Positions 1 to 9,767 of a DNA stretch of 64,000 nucleotides are shown in pieces. Numbering within the stretch: the first letter of the stretch is position 1; each line of letters opens with the position of its first letter. The translations under genes were made by a program, and so were the position numbers. The stretch is from contig NZ_NJIG01000010.1 of assembly GCF_002209535.1 (NCBI RefSeq), forward strand, positions 1-64,000, in the 5' to 3' direction. The notes under the pieces were generated by a model. It had not been told where the DNA came from and did no database searches. It saw only the letters and a list, made by a program, of their open reading frames with translations. Source of the stretch: Achromobacter marplatensis (GTDB lineage: Bacteria > Pseudomonadota > Gammaproteobacteria > Burkholderiales > Burkholderiaceae_B).

Positions 1-75
1 CCGGCTGATGGATGACGACGTCCCATACCCCAGCGCCCTCCCCACTGCAGAGGGCGCACCCTCACCATACAAGGA

Positions 76-160
76 TGACGACGGGGCAGTCCGGAGCGAA
101 GGCTCCGGACCGCAATCGTGGGCGCGCGCCGTCACGCCGACAGCGCCGATGGGCGACCTA
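76..160 (-). repeat. Palindromic repeat unit A (type I, partial)
   Basis: This is a truncated copy of the palindromic repeat family found seven more times in the window. The core hairpin lies at 89-110, with a 9-bp stem GTCCGGAGC/GCTCCGGAC and a GAAG loop. It is followed by the type I flank CGCAATCGTGGGCGCGCGCC and by a right arm at about 126-153. The matching left half seen in other copies is missing here; only the short stretch around 76-88 is alignable. It lies upstream of the aromatic-CoA operon. Confidence 0.75.
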
Positions 161-241
161 CGAAAACTTGCAACGCCGTTAACCGCCCCGCACCCCGCAC
201 CCCGTCCCCCATTCCCAAAAGCACTAATAGATTTCCCCCAT

Positions 242-270
242 TTGCGATCCCCCCACTTCAGGTATATATT
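242..270 (+). promoter_or_regulatory. Candidate sigma-70 promoter of the aromatic-CoA operon
   Basis: TTGCGA at 242-247 and TATATT at 265-270 are separated by 17 bases in a locally AT-rich patch of otherwise GC-rich DNA. This is about 90 bases upstream of the first gene of the operon. The match to consensus is fair; the assignment is an inference from spacing and position. Confidence 0.4.
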
Positions 271-358
271 TCAAGCCTAAACTATCCAGACCTAAATATC
301 CGCGGCGCCCCGCTCCCGATAAACGAGCGACTGTCGCGTACCTCGGAGCGTTACGGCA

Positions 359-2710
359 ATGAAAATAGTCTGCATCGGCGGTGGTCCCGCCGGCCTGTAT
401 TTCGGTCTGCTGATGAAATTGCAGAACCCCGCGAACGAAATCACCGTCATCGAACGCAACCGGCCGTATGACACGTTTGGTTGGGGCGTGGTGTTTTCGG
501 ATGCCACCATGCAGAACCTGCGTGAAGCAGACCCCGTTTCCGCCCAGACCATCGGCGATGCGTTCAACCATTGGGACGACATCGACATCAACTTCAAGGG
601 CCGCAGCATCCGCAGCAGCGGCCATGGCTTCATCGGCATCGGTCGCAAGAAGCTCTTGAACATCCTGCAGGCGCGTTGCGAAGACGTCGGCGTCAAGCTG
701 GTGTTCGAGAACTTCGTCCAGGATGACCAGGCCATCGCCCGCGAATACGACGCTGATCTTGTCATCGCTTCCGACGGCATCAACAGCCAGATCCGTACCC
801 GTTACGCCGACACCTTCCACCCCGACATCGACCAGCGCCGCTGCCGCTTCGTCTGGCTGGGCACCAAAAAAGTATTCGACGCGTTCACCTTCGCCTTCGT
901 GCAGACCGAGCACGGCTGGTTCCAGGCCCACGCCTACCGTTACGAAGACGGCATGTCCACCTTCATCGTGGAAACGCCCGAGGAAACCTGGCAGGCTGCC
1001 GGCATCGAGCAGATGAGCCAGGAAGAAGGCATCGCCTACTGCGAAAAGCTGTTCGCGCCCTGGCTGGACGGCAATGCGCTGATCAGCAACGCCTCGCACC
1101 TGCGCGGCTCGGCCATCTGGATCCGCTTCCCGCGCGTCATCTGCAACACCTGGGTGCACTGGAACACGCTGGAGACCGCCCGCGGCCAGCGCCGCGTGCC
1201 CGTCGTGCTGATGGGCGACGCCGCTCACACTGCCCACTTCTCCATCGGATCCGGCACCAAATTGGCGCTGGAAGACTCCATCGAACTTGCCCGCTGCTTG
1301 AGCGGCGCGGAAGGCAGCGTGGAAGCCGGCCTGAAGCACTACGAGGAAGTGCGCAGCGTGGAAGTGCTGAAGATCCAGAACGCCGCCCGCAATTCCACCG
1401 AATGGTTCGAAAACGTCGAGCGTTACGCGGAACTGGAACCCGAGCAATTCGCCTACTCGCTGCTGACTCGTTCGCAGCGCATCTCGCACGAAAACCTGCG
1501 CTTGCGCGATCCCGCCTGGCTGGAAGGCTTCGAACGCTGGATCGCGGAGCGCGCCGGCGCACCGGCGGCAGCCGGCAAGCGTCCCGCCATCCCGATGCTG
1601 ACGCCGTACCAGGTGCGTGGGGTGCGCCTGAAGAACCGCATCCTGGTGTCGCCGATGGCCATGTACTCCTGCACCGACGGCGTCCCAGGCGACTTCCATC
1701 TGGTGCACCTGGGCGCGCGCGCCATGGGTGGCGCCGGCCTGGTCATGGTTGAAATGACCTGCGTGTCGCCCGACGGTCGCATCACCCCGGGCTGCCCGGG
1801 GCTGTGGAACGACGAGCAGACCCAGGCCTTTGTCCGCATCGTCAATTTTGTGCACGGCAACAGCGACGCCCGCATCGGCGTGCAGTTGGGCCACGCCGGG
1901 CGCAAGGGTTCCACCCAGCTGGGCTGGCAGAAGATCGACCACCCGCTGGCTGAAGGCAACTGGCCGCTGCTGTCGGCGTCCGCCTTGCCCTACATCGAAG
2001 GCGTGTCGCAGACGCCGCGCGCGATGACGCGCGCCGACATGGATGCGGTGCGCGACAACTTCGTGGCCGCCGCCCGCCGCGCCACCGAAGCCGGCTTCGA
2101 CTGGCTGGAACTGCACTGCGCCCACGGCTACCTGCTGTCCAGCTTCATCTCGCCGCTGACCAACCGCCGCGAAGACGAATACGGCGGCAGCCTGGAGAAC
2201 CGCCTGCGCTTCCCGCTGGAAGTCTTCCACGCCGTGCGCGCCGTGTGGCCCGAAGACAAGCCCATGTCCGTGCGGATTTCCGCCAGCGACTGGGTCGAAG
2301 GCGGCATCACCGCGGACGACGCGGTAGAGATCGCGCGCTACTTCAAGGCGGCCGGCGCCGACATGATCGATTGCTCGTCGGGCCAGGTCAGCAAGGAAGA
2401 AAAGCCCGTCTACGGCCGCATGTTCCAGACCCCGTTCGCCGACCGCGTGCGCAACGAAGCCGGCATCCCCACCATCGCGGTGGGTGCCATCTTCGAAGCC
2501 GACCACGCCAACGGCATCATCGCTTCGGGCCGCGCCGACCTGTGCGCCCTGGCGCGTCCCCATCTGGCCGACGCCTCCTGGACGCTGCGCGAAGCGGCGC
2601 GGGTGGGTTATACCGACGTGGCCTGGCCCAGCCAGTACTTCGCCGGCAAGCGCCAGCTGGAAACCAATTTCGAACGCGCCGCCGCCATGGCGCAACTGGA
2701 TATCAAATGA
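359..2710 (+). CDS. Aryl-CoA monooxygenase/reductase fusion (anthraniloyl-CoA or salicylyl-CoA 5-hydroxylase type)
   Basis: This 783-residue flavoprotein joins two enzymes. Residues 1 to about 395 are a PHBH-type FAD monooxygenase with the dinucleotide motif GGGPAG at 7-12 and the GD motif at 286-287 (MGDAAH). Residues from about 411 to the end are an old yellow enzyme type NADH:flavin oxidoreductase with GHAGR at 511-515 and HGYLL at 589-593. This architecture is that of 2-aminobenzoyl-CoA monooxygenase/reductase from Azoarcus, which hydroxylates the CoA-activated ring and then reduces it; the same family is often annotated salicylyl-CoA 5-hydroxylase. It opens a seven-gene operon that also encodes an aryl-CoA ligase, an enoyl-CoA hydratase and an acyl-CoA dehydrogenase. 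Which substrate is native, anthranilate or salicylate, cannot be settled from sequence alone. Confidence 0.88.
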   Translation: MKIVCIGGGPAGLYFGLLMKLQNPANEITVIERNRPYDTFGWGVVFSDATMQNLREADPVSAQTIGDAFNHWDDIDINFKGRSIRSSGHGFIGIGRKKLLNILQARCEDVGVKLVFENFVQDDQAIAREYDADLVIASDGINSQIRTRYADTFHPDIDQRRCRFVWLGTKKVFDAFTFAFVQTEHGWFQAHAYRYEDGMSTFIVETPEETWQAAGIEQMSQEEGIAYCEKLFAPWLDGNALISNASHLRGSAIWIRFPRVICNTWVHWNTLETARGQRRVPVVLMGDAAHTAHFSIGSGTKLALEDSIELARCLSGAEGSVEAGLKHYEEVRSVEVLKIQNAARNSTEWFENVERYAELEPEQFAYSLLTRSQRISHENLRLRDPAWLEGFERWIAERAGAPAAAGKRPAIPMLTPYQVRGVRLKNRILVSPMAMYSCTDGVPGDFHLVHLGARAMGGAGLVMVEMTCVSPDGRITPGCPGLWNDEQTQAFVRIVNFVHGNSDARIGVQLGHAGRKGSTQLGWQKIDHPLAEGNWPLLSASALPYIEGVSQTPRAMTRADMDAVRDNFVAAARRATEAGFDWLELHCAHGYLLSSFISPLTNRREDEYGGSLENRLRFPLEVFHAVRAVWPEDKPMSVRISASDWVEGGITADDAVEIARYFKAAGADMIDCSSGQVSKEEKPVYGRMFQTPFADRVRNEAGIPTIAVGAIFEADHANGIIASGRADLCALARPHLADASWTLREAARVGYTDVAWPSQYFAGKRQLETNFERAAAMAQLDIK

Positions 2711-3498
2711 TGACTTCCCCGCAACCCCTTGCCGGGCGCCATGCGCTGGTGACGGGCGGCGCCCGCGGCATCGGCCTGGCCAGCGCGCGGTCGCTCCTGG
2801 CGCGCGGCGCGCGCGTCACGCTGCTGGGCCGCGACGGCGCGTCCCTGGAGGCGGCCGCCGACAGCTTGGCCAGCCTGGGCCAGGTGCAGACCGTCAGCGC
2901 GGACATCGCCGACGAAGCGTCGGTGCGCGCGGCGTTCGCGCAGGCCGAAGTGGAATTCGGCCCGGTGCTGGTGCTGGTGAACAACGCCGGCCAGGCGGTG
3001 AGCCAGCGCTTTGACCGCACCGACGCGGCGCTCTGGCAGCAGATGATCGCCGTCAACCTGACGGGCACGTTCCACTGCATCCAGGCGGCGTTGCCCGGCA
3101 TGCTGCAGGAAAAGTGGGGGCGGGTGATCAACGTGGCCAGCACGGCAGGCCTGATCGGCTATGGCTATGTCAGCGCCTACTGCGCTGCCAAGCACGGCGT
3201 GATCGGCCTGACCCGGTCGCTGGCGCTGGAAACGGCGCAGAAGGGCGTCACCGTGAATGCGGTGTGCCCCGGCTACACCGAAACCGACATCGTGCGTGGC
3301 GCGGTGACCAATATTGTGGACAAGACCGGCATGACGCCGGAAGCCGCCCGGGCCAAGCTGGCCGAGCGCAACCCGCAGGGCCGCCTGGTGCAGCCCGAGG
3401 AAGTGGCCGAGACGGTGGCCTGGCTGGCGCTGCCGGCGTCCGCCTCCATCAACGGCCAGGCGATCGCCGTGGACGGCGGCGAAGTGATGACCGGCTGA
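2707..3498 (+). CDS. Short-chain dehydrogenase/reductase of the aromatic-CoA operon
   Basis: This 263-residue classical SDR has the NAD(P)-binding motif TGGARGIG near residue 18, the NNAG motif and the catalytic YCAAK. Its start ATG overlaps the stop of the monooxygenase/reductase gene as ATGA; a second ATG follows immediately at 2710, so the true start could be either. In related operons this SDR is thought to oxidise a hydroxyacyl-CoA or cyclic alcohol intermediate formed after ring reduction or hydration. The exact substrate is unknown. Tight coupling to the upstream gene supports a role in the same pathway. Confidence 0.85.
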   Translation: MMTSPQPLAGRHALVTGGARGIGLASARSLLARGARVTLLGRDGASLEAAADSLASLGQVQTVSADIADEASVRAAFAQAEVEFGPVLVLVNNAGQAVSQRFDRTDAALWQQMIAVNLTGTFHCIQAALPGMLQEKWGRVINVASTAGLIGYGYVSAYCAAKHGVIGLTRSLALETAQKGVTVNAVCPGYTETDIVRGAVTNIVDKTGMTPEAARAKLAERNPQGRLVQPEEVAETVAWLALPASASINGQAIAVDGGEVMTG

Positions 3499-3542
3499 GG
3501 CCGGCGCGTCCCATCAACCCCAGGATAACGAACGGAGACACC

Positions 3543-4400
3543 ATGAGCACCCAGTCCGAAGAGCACACCATGAAGCACCACAAGCGTCCGTTGGCCGGCT
3601 ATCAGGCCAAGACGTTCCTGTGGCAGGTGTCGGCCGACGGCAAGATCGGAACCGTCACCTTGAACCGTCCGGAACGCAAGAACCCGTTGACGTTCGACTC
3701 CTACGCCGAACTGCGCGACCTGTTCCGTTCGCTGGTGTATGCCACCGACGTCAAGGTCGTGGTCGTGACGGGCGCGGGCGGCAACTTCTGCTCGGGCGGC
3801 GACGTGCACGAGATCATCGGTCCGCTGACCAAGATGACCATGCCGGAACTGCTGGACTTCACCCGCATGACGGGTGACCTCGTCAAGGCCATGCGCGCCT
3901 GCCCGCAGCCCATCGTGGCCGCGGTGGATGGCGTTTGCGCCGGCGCGGGCGCGATGGTGGCGCTGGCGTCCGACATGCGCCTGGGCACCCCGGCCGCGCG
4001 TACCGCCTTCCTGTTCACGCGGGTGGGCCTGGCAGGCGCCGACATGGGCGCGTGCACTTTGCTGCCGCGCATGATCGGCCAGGGCCGCGCCTCTGAACTG
4101 CTGTACACCGGCCGCGCCATGACGGCCGACGAGGGTGCCAGCTGGGGCTTTTTCAATGCCCTGCATGACGCCGACAAGCTGGGCGAAGCCGCCCAGACGC
4201 TGGCCGCGCAACTGGCCGCGGGCCCGACGTTTGCGCACGGCGTTACCAAGAAGTTGCTGCATCAGGAATGGAACATGGGCGTGGACGAAGCCATCGAGGC
4301 CGAAGCCGAGGCGCAGGCCATCTGCATGCAGACGCGCGACTTCCACCGCGCCTACGAGGCCTTCGTGGCCAAGCAGAAGCCGGTCTTCGAGGGGAACTGA
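3543..4400 (+). CDS. Enoyl-CoA hydratase/isomerase family protein
   Basis: This 285-residue crotonase-fold protein has the oxyanion-hole segments around [11 protein letters not shown] and GVCAGAGAM. The ribosome binding site GGAGA lies a few bases upstream of the ATG at 3543. In this operon it probably hydrates an unsaturated alicyclic CoA intermediate or helps open the ring. Its stop codon overlaps the start of the acyl-CoA dehydrogenase gene, which shows translational coupling. The family is broad (hydratase, isomerase, hydrolase), so the precise reaction is inferred from context only. Confidence 0.85.
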   Translation: MSTQSEEHTMKHHKRPLAGYQAKTFLWQVSADGKIGTVTLNRPERKNPLTFDSYAELRDLFRSLVYATDVKVVVVTGAGGNFCSGGDVHEIIGPLTKMTMPELLDFTRMTGDLVKAMRACPQPIVAAVDGVCAGAGAMVALASDMRLGTPAARTAFLFTRVGLAGADMGACTLLPRMIGQGRASELLYTGRAMTADEGASWGFFNALHDADKLGEAAQTLAAQLAAGPTFAHGVTKKLLHQEWNMGVDEAIEAEAEAQAICMQTRDFHRAYEAFVAKQKPVFEGN

Positions 4401-5572
4401 TGATGCGCGACGCTAGCTGGCTGGACTGGCCTTTTTTCGACGACGCGCACCGCAAGCTGGCGCATGACGTTGACGCCTGGTGCGAAAAATCGCTGGGCGA
4501 CGTCGATCACCACGACGCGGATGCGGCCTGCAAGAAACTGGTGAAGGCCATGGGCCAGGCCGGCTGGCTGCGCTACGCGGTCGCGGGCGGCCCCGGCGGC
4601 GCCTGGGGAGGCGCGTTGCCGGAAGTGGATTCCCGCGCCGTGTGCATCCTGCGCGAGACGTTTGCCCGCCATGAAGGGCTGGCCGATTTCGCGTTCGCGA
4701 TGCAGGGCCTGGGCAGCGGCGCCATCTCGCTGATGGGCTCGGACGAGCTGCGCCAGCGCTACCTGCCGCGCGTGGCAAGCGGCGAGAAGATCGCCGCCTT
4801 CGCGCTGTCCGAACCGGACGCCGGGTCGGACGTGGCCGCCTTGGCCTGCGAAGCCAGGCTGGACGGCGACCACTATGTGCTGAACGGCGCCAAGACCTGG
4901 ATTTCCAACGGCGGCATCGCCGACTTCTACGTCGTCTTCGCCCGTACCGGCGAGGCGCCGGGCGCGCGCGGTATCAGCGCGTTCGTCGTGGATGCCGACA
5001 CCCCGGGTTTCGAGGTCAGCGAGCGCATCGAACTAATCGCACCGCATCCGCTGGCCACGATCACCTTCGACAACTGCCGCATTCCGGTGTCGCATCGCCT
5101 GGGCGACGCGGGCCAGGGTTTCAAGCTGGCCATGATGACGCTGGACATCTTCCGCGCATCGGTGGCGGCGGCCGCGCTGGGCTTTGCCCGCCGGGCGCTG
5201 GATGAAGGGTTGGCGCGCGCCAAGTCGCGCCGCATGTTCGGCCAGACCCTGGCCGACCTGCAACTGACGCAAGCCGCGCTGGGCGACATGGCGACCGCCA
5301 TCGACGCCTCGGCGCTGTTGACGTACCGCGCCGCGTGGATGCGCGACGTGCAGAAACTGCGCACCACGCGTGAAGCGGCGATGGCCAAGATGATGGCCAC
5401 GGAATCGGCGCAGACCGTGATCGACCGCGCGCTCCAGATGTTCGGGGGCGCGGGGGTAGTGTCGGGGATGCCGGTGGAGAAGCTTTACAGGGAAATCAGA
5501 GCGCTGCGTATCTACGAAGGCGCCACCGAAGTGCAGAAGTTGATCATCGCCCGTGAATTGCTGAAGGCATAA
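4400..5572 (+). CDS. Acyl-CoA dehydrogenase
   Basis: This 390-residue FAD-dependent acyl-CoA dehydrogenase carries the family motifs [10 protein letters not shown] (FAD/substrate binding) and, near the C-terminus, the segment IYEGATEVQ. The glutamate of that segment is close to where the family's catalytic base or FAD contacts lie. The start ATG overlaps the preceding stop; a second ATG follows directly. In the pathway it would dehydrogenate a dihydro- or alicyclic CoA thioester. Neighbouring ligase and hydratase genes place it in aromatic-CoA catabolism rather than general fatty acid oxidation. Confidence 0.87.
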   Translation: MMRDASWLDWPFFDDAHRKLAHDVDAWCEKSLGDVDHHDADAACKKLVKAMGQAGWLRYAVAGGPGGAWGGALPEVDSRAVCILRETFARHEGLADFAFAMQGLGSGAISLMGSDELRQRYLPRVASGEKIAAFALSEPDAGSDVAALACEARLDGDHYVLNGAKTWISNGGIADFYVVFARTGEAPGARGISAFVVDADTPGFEVSERIELIAPHPLATITFDNCRIPVSHRLGDAGQGFKLAMMTLDIFRASVAAAALGFARRALDEGLARAKSRRMFGQTLADLQLTQAALGDMATAIDASALLTYRAAWMRDVQKLRTTREAAMAKMMATESAQTVIDRALQMFGGAGVVSGMPVEKLYREIRALRIYEGATEVQKLIIARELLKA

Positions 5573-5643
5573 GGGACCATCGAGCCCTCGCCATTTTGCA
5601 ACGCCAACCACACCGCACCGCATCGCATAGCAAGGGGAATCTT

Positions 5644-7284
5644 ATGGAAGCATCCGCCCACATCGACACTTTCGCCCGGGACAACCTGCCCCCGGGCGAC
5701 CAATGGCCAGAATTCCTGCTGGACGGCCCCGACGTGGCCTATCCGAAGCGGTTCAATTGCGCCGTCGAACTTGTGGACGCCATGGTCGACCGCGGCTTTG
5801 GCGAGCGCGTCGCGCTGCGCTGGCGCCAGGACGGCAAGCCGGCCACCATGACCTACCGCGAACTGGCCGCGCTGACCAACCGCATCGCGCGCGTGCTGAC
5901 CGAGGACATGAAACTCGTCGCCGGCAACCGCCTGCTTTTGCGCGGACCGAACAACCCGATGATGGCCGCGTCCTGGCTGGCCGCGATCAAGGCGGGCCTG
6001 GTGACGGTGCCGACGATGCCGTTGCTGCGCGCCAAGGAACTCAAGCAGATCATCGAGAAGGCCCAGATCCAGGCCGTGCTGTGCGACGCCCGCCTGAAGG
6101 AAGAGGCGCAATTCTGCGCCCAACCTGATCATGAACACCATTGCCCCGGCCTGTCGCAGGTCATGTATTTCAACGACACGGCGCCGGACGCGCTGGATGC
6201 GTTGGCGGCCGCCAAGCCGGACGATTTCGCCGCCTGCGACACGGCGTCCGATGACGTGTGCCTGATCTCCTTCACCAGCGGCACCACGGGTTCACCCAAG
6301 GGCTGCATGCACTTTCACCGCGATGTGCTGGCGATGTGCGACCTCTTTCCCAAGCACGTCATCAAGCCGGGCCCGGACGACATTTTCTGCGGCACGCCGC
6401 CGCTGGCCTTCACGTTCGGCCTGGGCGGCCTGCTGTGCTTCCCGCTGCGCGTGGGCGCCAGCACCGTGCTGGCCGAAAAGCTGACGCCGGAAAGCCTGCT
6501 GGAACTGATCCAGGACTTCCGCGCCACCATCGTCTTTACCGCGCCCACGTTCTATCGGCAGATGGCGGCGCTGGTCGGCAAATTCGACCTGTCGTCGCTG
6601 AAGAAGAGCGTGTCGGCCGGGGAAGCCCTGCCGGACGCCACCCGCCAGCTTTGGAAGCAGGCCAGCGGCATCGAGATGATCGACGGCATCGGCGGCACCG
6701 AAATGATCCACGTGTTCGTGTCCAGCCCGCCGGAATCGGTCAAGCGCGGCGCGATCGGCAAGGTGGTGCCGGGCTACGTGGCGCAGGTGGTCGACGACGA
6801 CATGAAGCCGGTGCCCAACGGCACCGTGGGCCGCCTGGCGGTCAAGGGCCCGACCGGCTGCCGCTACCTGGCCGACGAGCGCCAGCGCCGCTTCGTGCAA
6901 AGCGGCTGGAACCTGCCCGGCGACACCTTCATGCAGGACGACGAAGGCTATCTGTTCTACCAGGCGCGCAATGACGACATGATCGTGTCGGCGGGCTACA
7001 ACATCGCCGGTCCGGAAGTCGAGGACGCGCTGCTGCGCCACGAGGCCGTGGCGGAGTGCGGCGTGGTGGGCGCGCCGTGCGACGAGCGCGGCCAGCTGGT
7101 CAAAGCGTTTGTCGTGCTGAAACCGGGCTACACGCCCAGCGATGAACTCGTGGCGGCGATGCAAACCTTCGTGAAGGCCAGCATCGCGCCGTACAAATAC
7201 CCGCGCGCGATCGAATTCGTGGCGGCGCTGCCCCGTACCGAAACGGGCAAGCTGCAACGTTTCGCGCTGCGCAAGATGGCTTGA
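5644..7284 (+). CDS. Benzoate-CoA ligase family protein (probable 2-aminobenzoate- or salicylate-CoA ligase)
   Basis: This 546-residue ANL-superfamily enzyme shows the AMP-binding P-loop FTSGTTGSPKG and the C-terminal catalytic-lysine region PRTETGKLQRF. The N-terminal layout (FNCAVELVD, then RWRQDGKPATMTYREL) is typical of benzoate-CoA ligases. It would activate the free aromatic acid with ATP and CoA, so it acts first in the pathway even though it is fifth in the operon. The ATG at 5644 is preceded by a strong AGGGGAA ribosome binding site. The 71-base gap from the previous gene contains no obvious terminator. Confidence 0.87.
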   Translation: MEASAHIDTFARDNLPPGDQWPEFLLDGPDVAYPKRFNCAVELVDAMVDRGFGERVALRWRQDGKPATMTYRELAALTNRIARVLTEDMKLVAGNRLLLRGPNNPMMAASWLAAIKAGLVTVPTMPLLRAKELKQIIEKAQIQAVLCDARLKEEAQFCAQPDHEHHCPGLSQVMYFNDTAPDALDALAAAKPDDFAACDTASDDVCLISFTSGTTGSPKGCMHFHRDVLAMCDLFPKHVIKPGPDDIFCGTPPLAFTFGLGGLLCFPLRVGASTVLAEKLTPESLLELIQDFRATIVFTAPTFYRQMAALVGKFDLSSLKKSVSAGEALPDATRQLWKQASGIEMIDGIGGTEMIHVFVSSPPESVKRGAIGKVVPGYVAQVVDDDMKPVPNGTVGRLAVKGPTGCRYLADERQRRFVQSGWNLPGDTFMQDDEGYLFYQARNDDMIVSAGYNIAGPEVEDALLRHEAVAECGVVGAPCDERGQLVKAFVVLKPGYTPSDELVAAMQTFVKASIAPYKYPRAIEFVAALPRTETGKLQRFALRKMA

Positions 7285-7305
7285 ACTGGCAACCGGGAAA
7301 TCATC

Positions 7306-7731
7306 ATGGCCGCTCCTTTCATCAGCCAGGTAGAAGTCCGCTTCCGTCATTGCGACCCGGCGGGCATTGTCTTCTACCCGCGCTATTTCGAGATGATCAA
7401 CGACTTTGTCGAAGAATGGTTCGACAAGGGCATGGGGTTGCCGTTCCACGCGCTGCACGTCGAGCGCCACATCGGCACGCCGATGGCGTCAGTGACGTGC
7501 GATTTCAGCGCGCCCAGCCGTTGGCACGAGCGCCTGCGCCAGACGCTGGAAGTGCAGCGTATCGGCGGGGCGTCGTTCAAGGCGCTGGTGCGTTTCGAGG
7601 GGCCTGACGGCCAGTTGCGCTTGTCGGCGACGCTGACGATCGTGACGGTGGATTTGCGGACGATGAAGTCCATGCCGCTGCCTGCGGACTTGCGGGAACG
7701 CATGCAGGCTTATCTGGCTGCCGCGGCGTAA
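7306..7731 (+). CDS. 4-hydroxybenzoyl-CoA thioesterase-like protein
   Basis: This 141-residue hotdog-fold protein carries the segment CDPAGIVFYPRYF. Its aspartate matches the catalytic residue of the Pseudomonas 4-hydroxybenzoyl-CoA thioesterase. It may hydrolyse a CoA thioester intermediate or rescue CoA from dead-end products. It follows the ligase by 21 bases and is clearly in the same operon. The intact active-site segment makes hydrolase activity likely; the substrate is inferred from the operon. Confidence 0.83.
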   Translation: MAAPFISQVEVRFRHCDPAGIVFYPRYFEMINDFVEEWFDKGMGLPFHALHVERHIGTPMASVTCDFSAPSRWHERLRQTLEVQRIGGASFKALVRFEGPDGQLRLSATLTIVTVDLRTMKSMPLPADLRERMQAYLAAAA

Positions 7732-7781
7732 GCGGCGGGGCCACCCTGTAGTTTGTTTTTTTAAAAATAGGATGAGACGTT

Positions 7782-8189
7782 ATGAAGATTCTGCAACCGC
7801 CGGATTGGATGGCGCCCCGGGGCTATTCGAATGGCGTGCTTACCGAAATGACGGTGGGCAGCAAGCTCGTGTTCGTGGGCGGGCAGGTGGGGTGGAATGG
7901 CCAGCAGCAGTTCGAATCGGATGACCTGGCGGACCAGGTCCGCCAGACGCTGTCGAACATTGTCGCCATCCTGGCCGAAGGCGGTGCGAAGCCCGAGCAT
8001 ATTGTCCGGATGACGTGGTACGTCACGGATAAGGATGCGTACGTGGCGGCGTATCCGGCGATCGGCAAGCACTACCGGGAATTCATCGGACGGCATTTTC
8101 CGGCGATGACGGCGGTGGAAGTGGCGGATCTGGTTGAGGATCGGGCTAAGGTGGAGATTGAGGTGACGGCTGTGGTGCCGGCGGCTTGA
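7782..8189 (+). CDS. RidA/YjgF family protein
   Basis: This is a 135-residue member of the RidA family, which hydrolyses enamine/imine intermediates. The segment PAMTAVEVADLVEDRAKVEI aligns with the family signature in which an arginine follows the proline-alanine; here that position is methionine, so the canonical catalytic arginine seems to be missing. A RidA-type protein fits an amine-bearing substrate such as 2-aminobenzoyl-CoA, whose reduction would give enamine or imine species. The ribosome binding site is AGGATGAG. It closes the operon and is followed by a palindromic repeat. Confidence 0.8.
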   Translation: MKILQPPDWMAPRGYSNGVLTEMTVGSKLVFVGGQVGWNGQQQFESDDLADQVRQTLSNIVAILAEGGAKPEHIVRMTWYVTDKDAYVAAYPAIGKHYREFIGRHFPAMTAVEVADLVEDRAKVEIEVTAVVPAA

Positions 8190-8221
8190 TTGTTTTGCGA
8201 GCGGTGATAGGTTCTTTTGAC

Positions 8222-8386
8222 GCCCGGCGCGGTGGTGGCCTGGGGTGACTCGGGTCAACGATTGCGGTCCGGAGCCTTCGCTCCGGACTTCCCCTTCGTC
8301 ATCTTCGTCACTGCCTGCGGCAGTTCCTTCAGATTCCCTCGGGCTTATCGACTCCCCTCGCACCCCAGGCCACCACCGCGCCGGGC
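8222..8386 (+). repeat. Palindromic repeat unit B (type II) with 26-bp outer arms
   Basis: The outer arms at 8222-8247 and 8361-8386 are a perfect 26-bp inverted repeat. The core hairpin is at 8267-8288 (GTCCGGAGC/GCTCCGGAC, loop CTTC), and a second small hairpin CTGCC-TGC-GGCAG is at 8311-8323. It sits between two convergent genes. A GC-rich hairpin belonging to the same block follows at 8479-8513, with outer stem GCGCCA/TGGCGC where other copies have GCTCCC/GGGAGC. The rest of 8387-8557 holds no gene. Confidence 0.9.
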
Positions 8387-8557
8387 TGCATGATTTGCAA
8401 TCTGGCGTTCGCCGGGGCGGGTAGTGTGCTTAGGGCTCGCACCAACGTCGGGGCGTGGTTGAAGATCTTGCGGGGCCCGCGCCATGCCGGCCGCGCGGGC
8501 GGCCTCGTGGCGCTTACGCATCGTCTTGCGTCGTGGCGTTGCTGGCTTCGCTGCGCA

Positions 8558-9538
8558 TCACCCGCGCCGTGTCTCTCGCGGCAGTTCGCCGAACCGTTCG
8601 CGGTAATACTCCGAAAACCTTCCCAGATGTCCGAATCCGACGCCCAGCGCGACTTCGGTGACGCTGGCGGTGGCGTTCGTCTTCAATTGTTGCCTTGCCC
8701 TGTCCAGCCGCAGGGCGCGTAGCGCGTTCATGGGGGTGGTGTCGCGGTGTTCCTGGAACAGGCGGGTCAGGGCGGTGGCGCTGGCGCCGGCGTGGCGGGC
8801 GATGTCGGTCAGGGTGAGGGGGGCGGACAGGTGGTCGCGCATGTAGGTCTCGGCCAGCGTCAGGCGGCGCGGGACGGCCGGGGTTTGGCCGGACTGGGTC
8901 TGCCAGGTGTTGGGCTGGTTGTAGAGCAGGTGCAGGATCAGGCTGTCTTCCATGTGTTCCAGCCACGCGGCGGGCGGGCGGGGGGCGCCGTCGTCCAGGG
9001 TGGGCAAGAGGTGAATCAGGCCCGTCATCATGCTGCGCCAGACGGCGCCGATGGGGTTGTCCAGGCGTAGCGCGGGGCTGAAGTCCAGCGGGCGGGTGGC
9101 GGCGTCGCCGAAGGCGCGTTGGCCGATGGCTTCCAGTTTGCCGCGGGGGATCTTCAGCAGCAGCTGTTCGCAGCCGGCTTCCCAGTGCAGCCGCAGCGGG
9201 CGGTTGGGGGCGATGACGGCGGCGCAATCGGGGTTGGCGTTGACGCGCTCGTCGCCGCATTCAATACAGGCGCGGCCGCGCAGCGGCACCTGCACCAGCA
9301 TGAAATCCTGCAGGCGGTCGGGTTCGATGTGGACTTCGGCGCCGTAGCGCAACGTACAGACCGTCAGCGAGCCGAAGCGGCCCCGGTTCAGTTCGGCGTC
9401 CACGCGGCCGCCTTTCCACGTCAGGCGGTGTTCCTTCAGCGCTTCGGATACGCGTGTGCGCGTCTCGTCCTGGTGGGTGGAACTGAACACGCGCCGTTTG
9501 AGCAAGGGCGCAAGCGTGAGTCGGGACCAGCCGTGCAT
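8558..9538 (-). CDS. AraC-family transcriptional regulator
   Basis: This 326-residue protein has an N-terminal cupin-like sensor region with the ligand-binding style of AraC-binding-like domains. The C-terminal double helix-turn-helix includes SVTEVALGVGFGHLGRFSEYYRERFGELP, shown here only by its key residues GFGHLGRFSEYY. The start at 9538 is preceded by GGAGG at good spacing. It is divergent from the Rieske dioxygenase cluster and most likely activates it in response to the aromatic substrate, as AndR- or CbdS-type regulators do. A longer upstream reading frame exists but has no ribosome binding site and runs through the promoter region. Confidence 0.87.
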   Translation of the reverse strand: MHGWSRLTLAPLLKRRVFSSTHQDETRTRVSEALKEHRLTWKGGRVDAELNRGRFGSLTVCTLRYGAEVHIEPDRLQDFMLVQVPLRGRACIECGDERVNANPDCAAVIAPNRPLRLHWEAGCEQLLLKIPRGKLEAIGQRAFGDAATRPLDFSPALRLDNPIGAVWRSMMTGLIHLLPTLDDGAPRPPAAWLEHMEDSLILHLLYNQPNTWQTQSGQTPAVPRRLTLAETYMRDHLSAPLTLTDIARHAGASATALTRLFQEHRDTTPMNALRALRLDRARQQLKTNATASVTEVALGVGFGHLGRFSEYYRERFGELPRETRRG

Positions 9539-9767
9539 GGATGCCTCCGGGACGGGAACGCTCCCGTATCTGCGGCCAGAGTAATTTAATCGTCCCGGCT
9601 TGGGAATTAAGTGAATCCCGGATAAAACTGACCGTATTCGGATAGAGCGGCGCCGCCCGGCGGCATACGCTAGGTGGCGACGTGGATCGGCAGCATGCGT
9701 AAACCGACGGCAGACGGGTTCTGTCAGCTTTCCGCCAGCGCGGCTGGCGGTGCAAACGGGGTGGCTC
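9539..9767. promoter_or_regulatory. Divergent control region between the AraC regulator and the dioxygenase cluster
   Basis: This 229-base gap is AT-richer than its surroundings. It holds two similar direct half-sites, AATCCCGGATA at 9614-9624 and TATTCGGATA at 9635-9644, whose CGGATA ends are 20 bases apart. That is close to the two-turn spacing used by AraC-type activators. Binding here is an inference from the repeat and the position. Confidence 0.35.

Noticed and set aside
224-2695. An 823-codon open frame on the minus strand opposite the aromatic-CoA monooxygenase gene
   Set aside because: Its translation is low-complexity and His/Gly/Ala-rich and matches no family. It exists because GC-rich coding DNA leaves the antisense frame open.
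8267-8288. Core hairpin of the palindromic repeats read as a rho-independent terminator
   Set aside because: The stem is strong but no copy is followed by a T-run on either strand, and one block lies upstream of a gene. It is kept as a repeat, not as a terminator.
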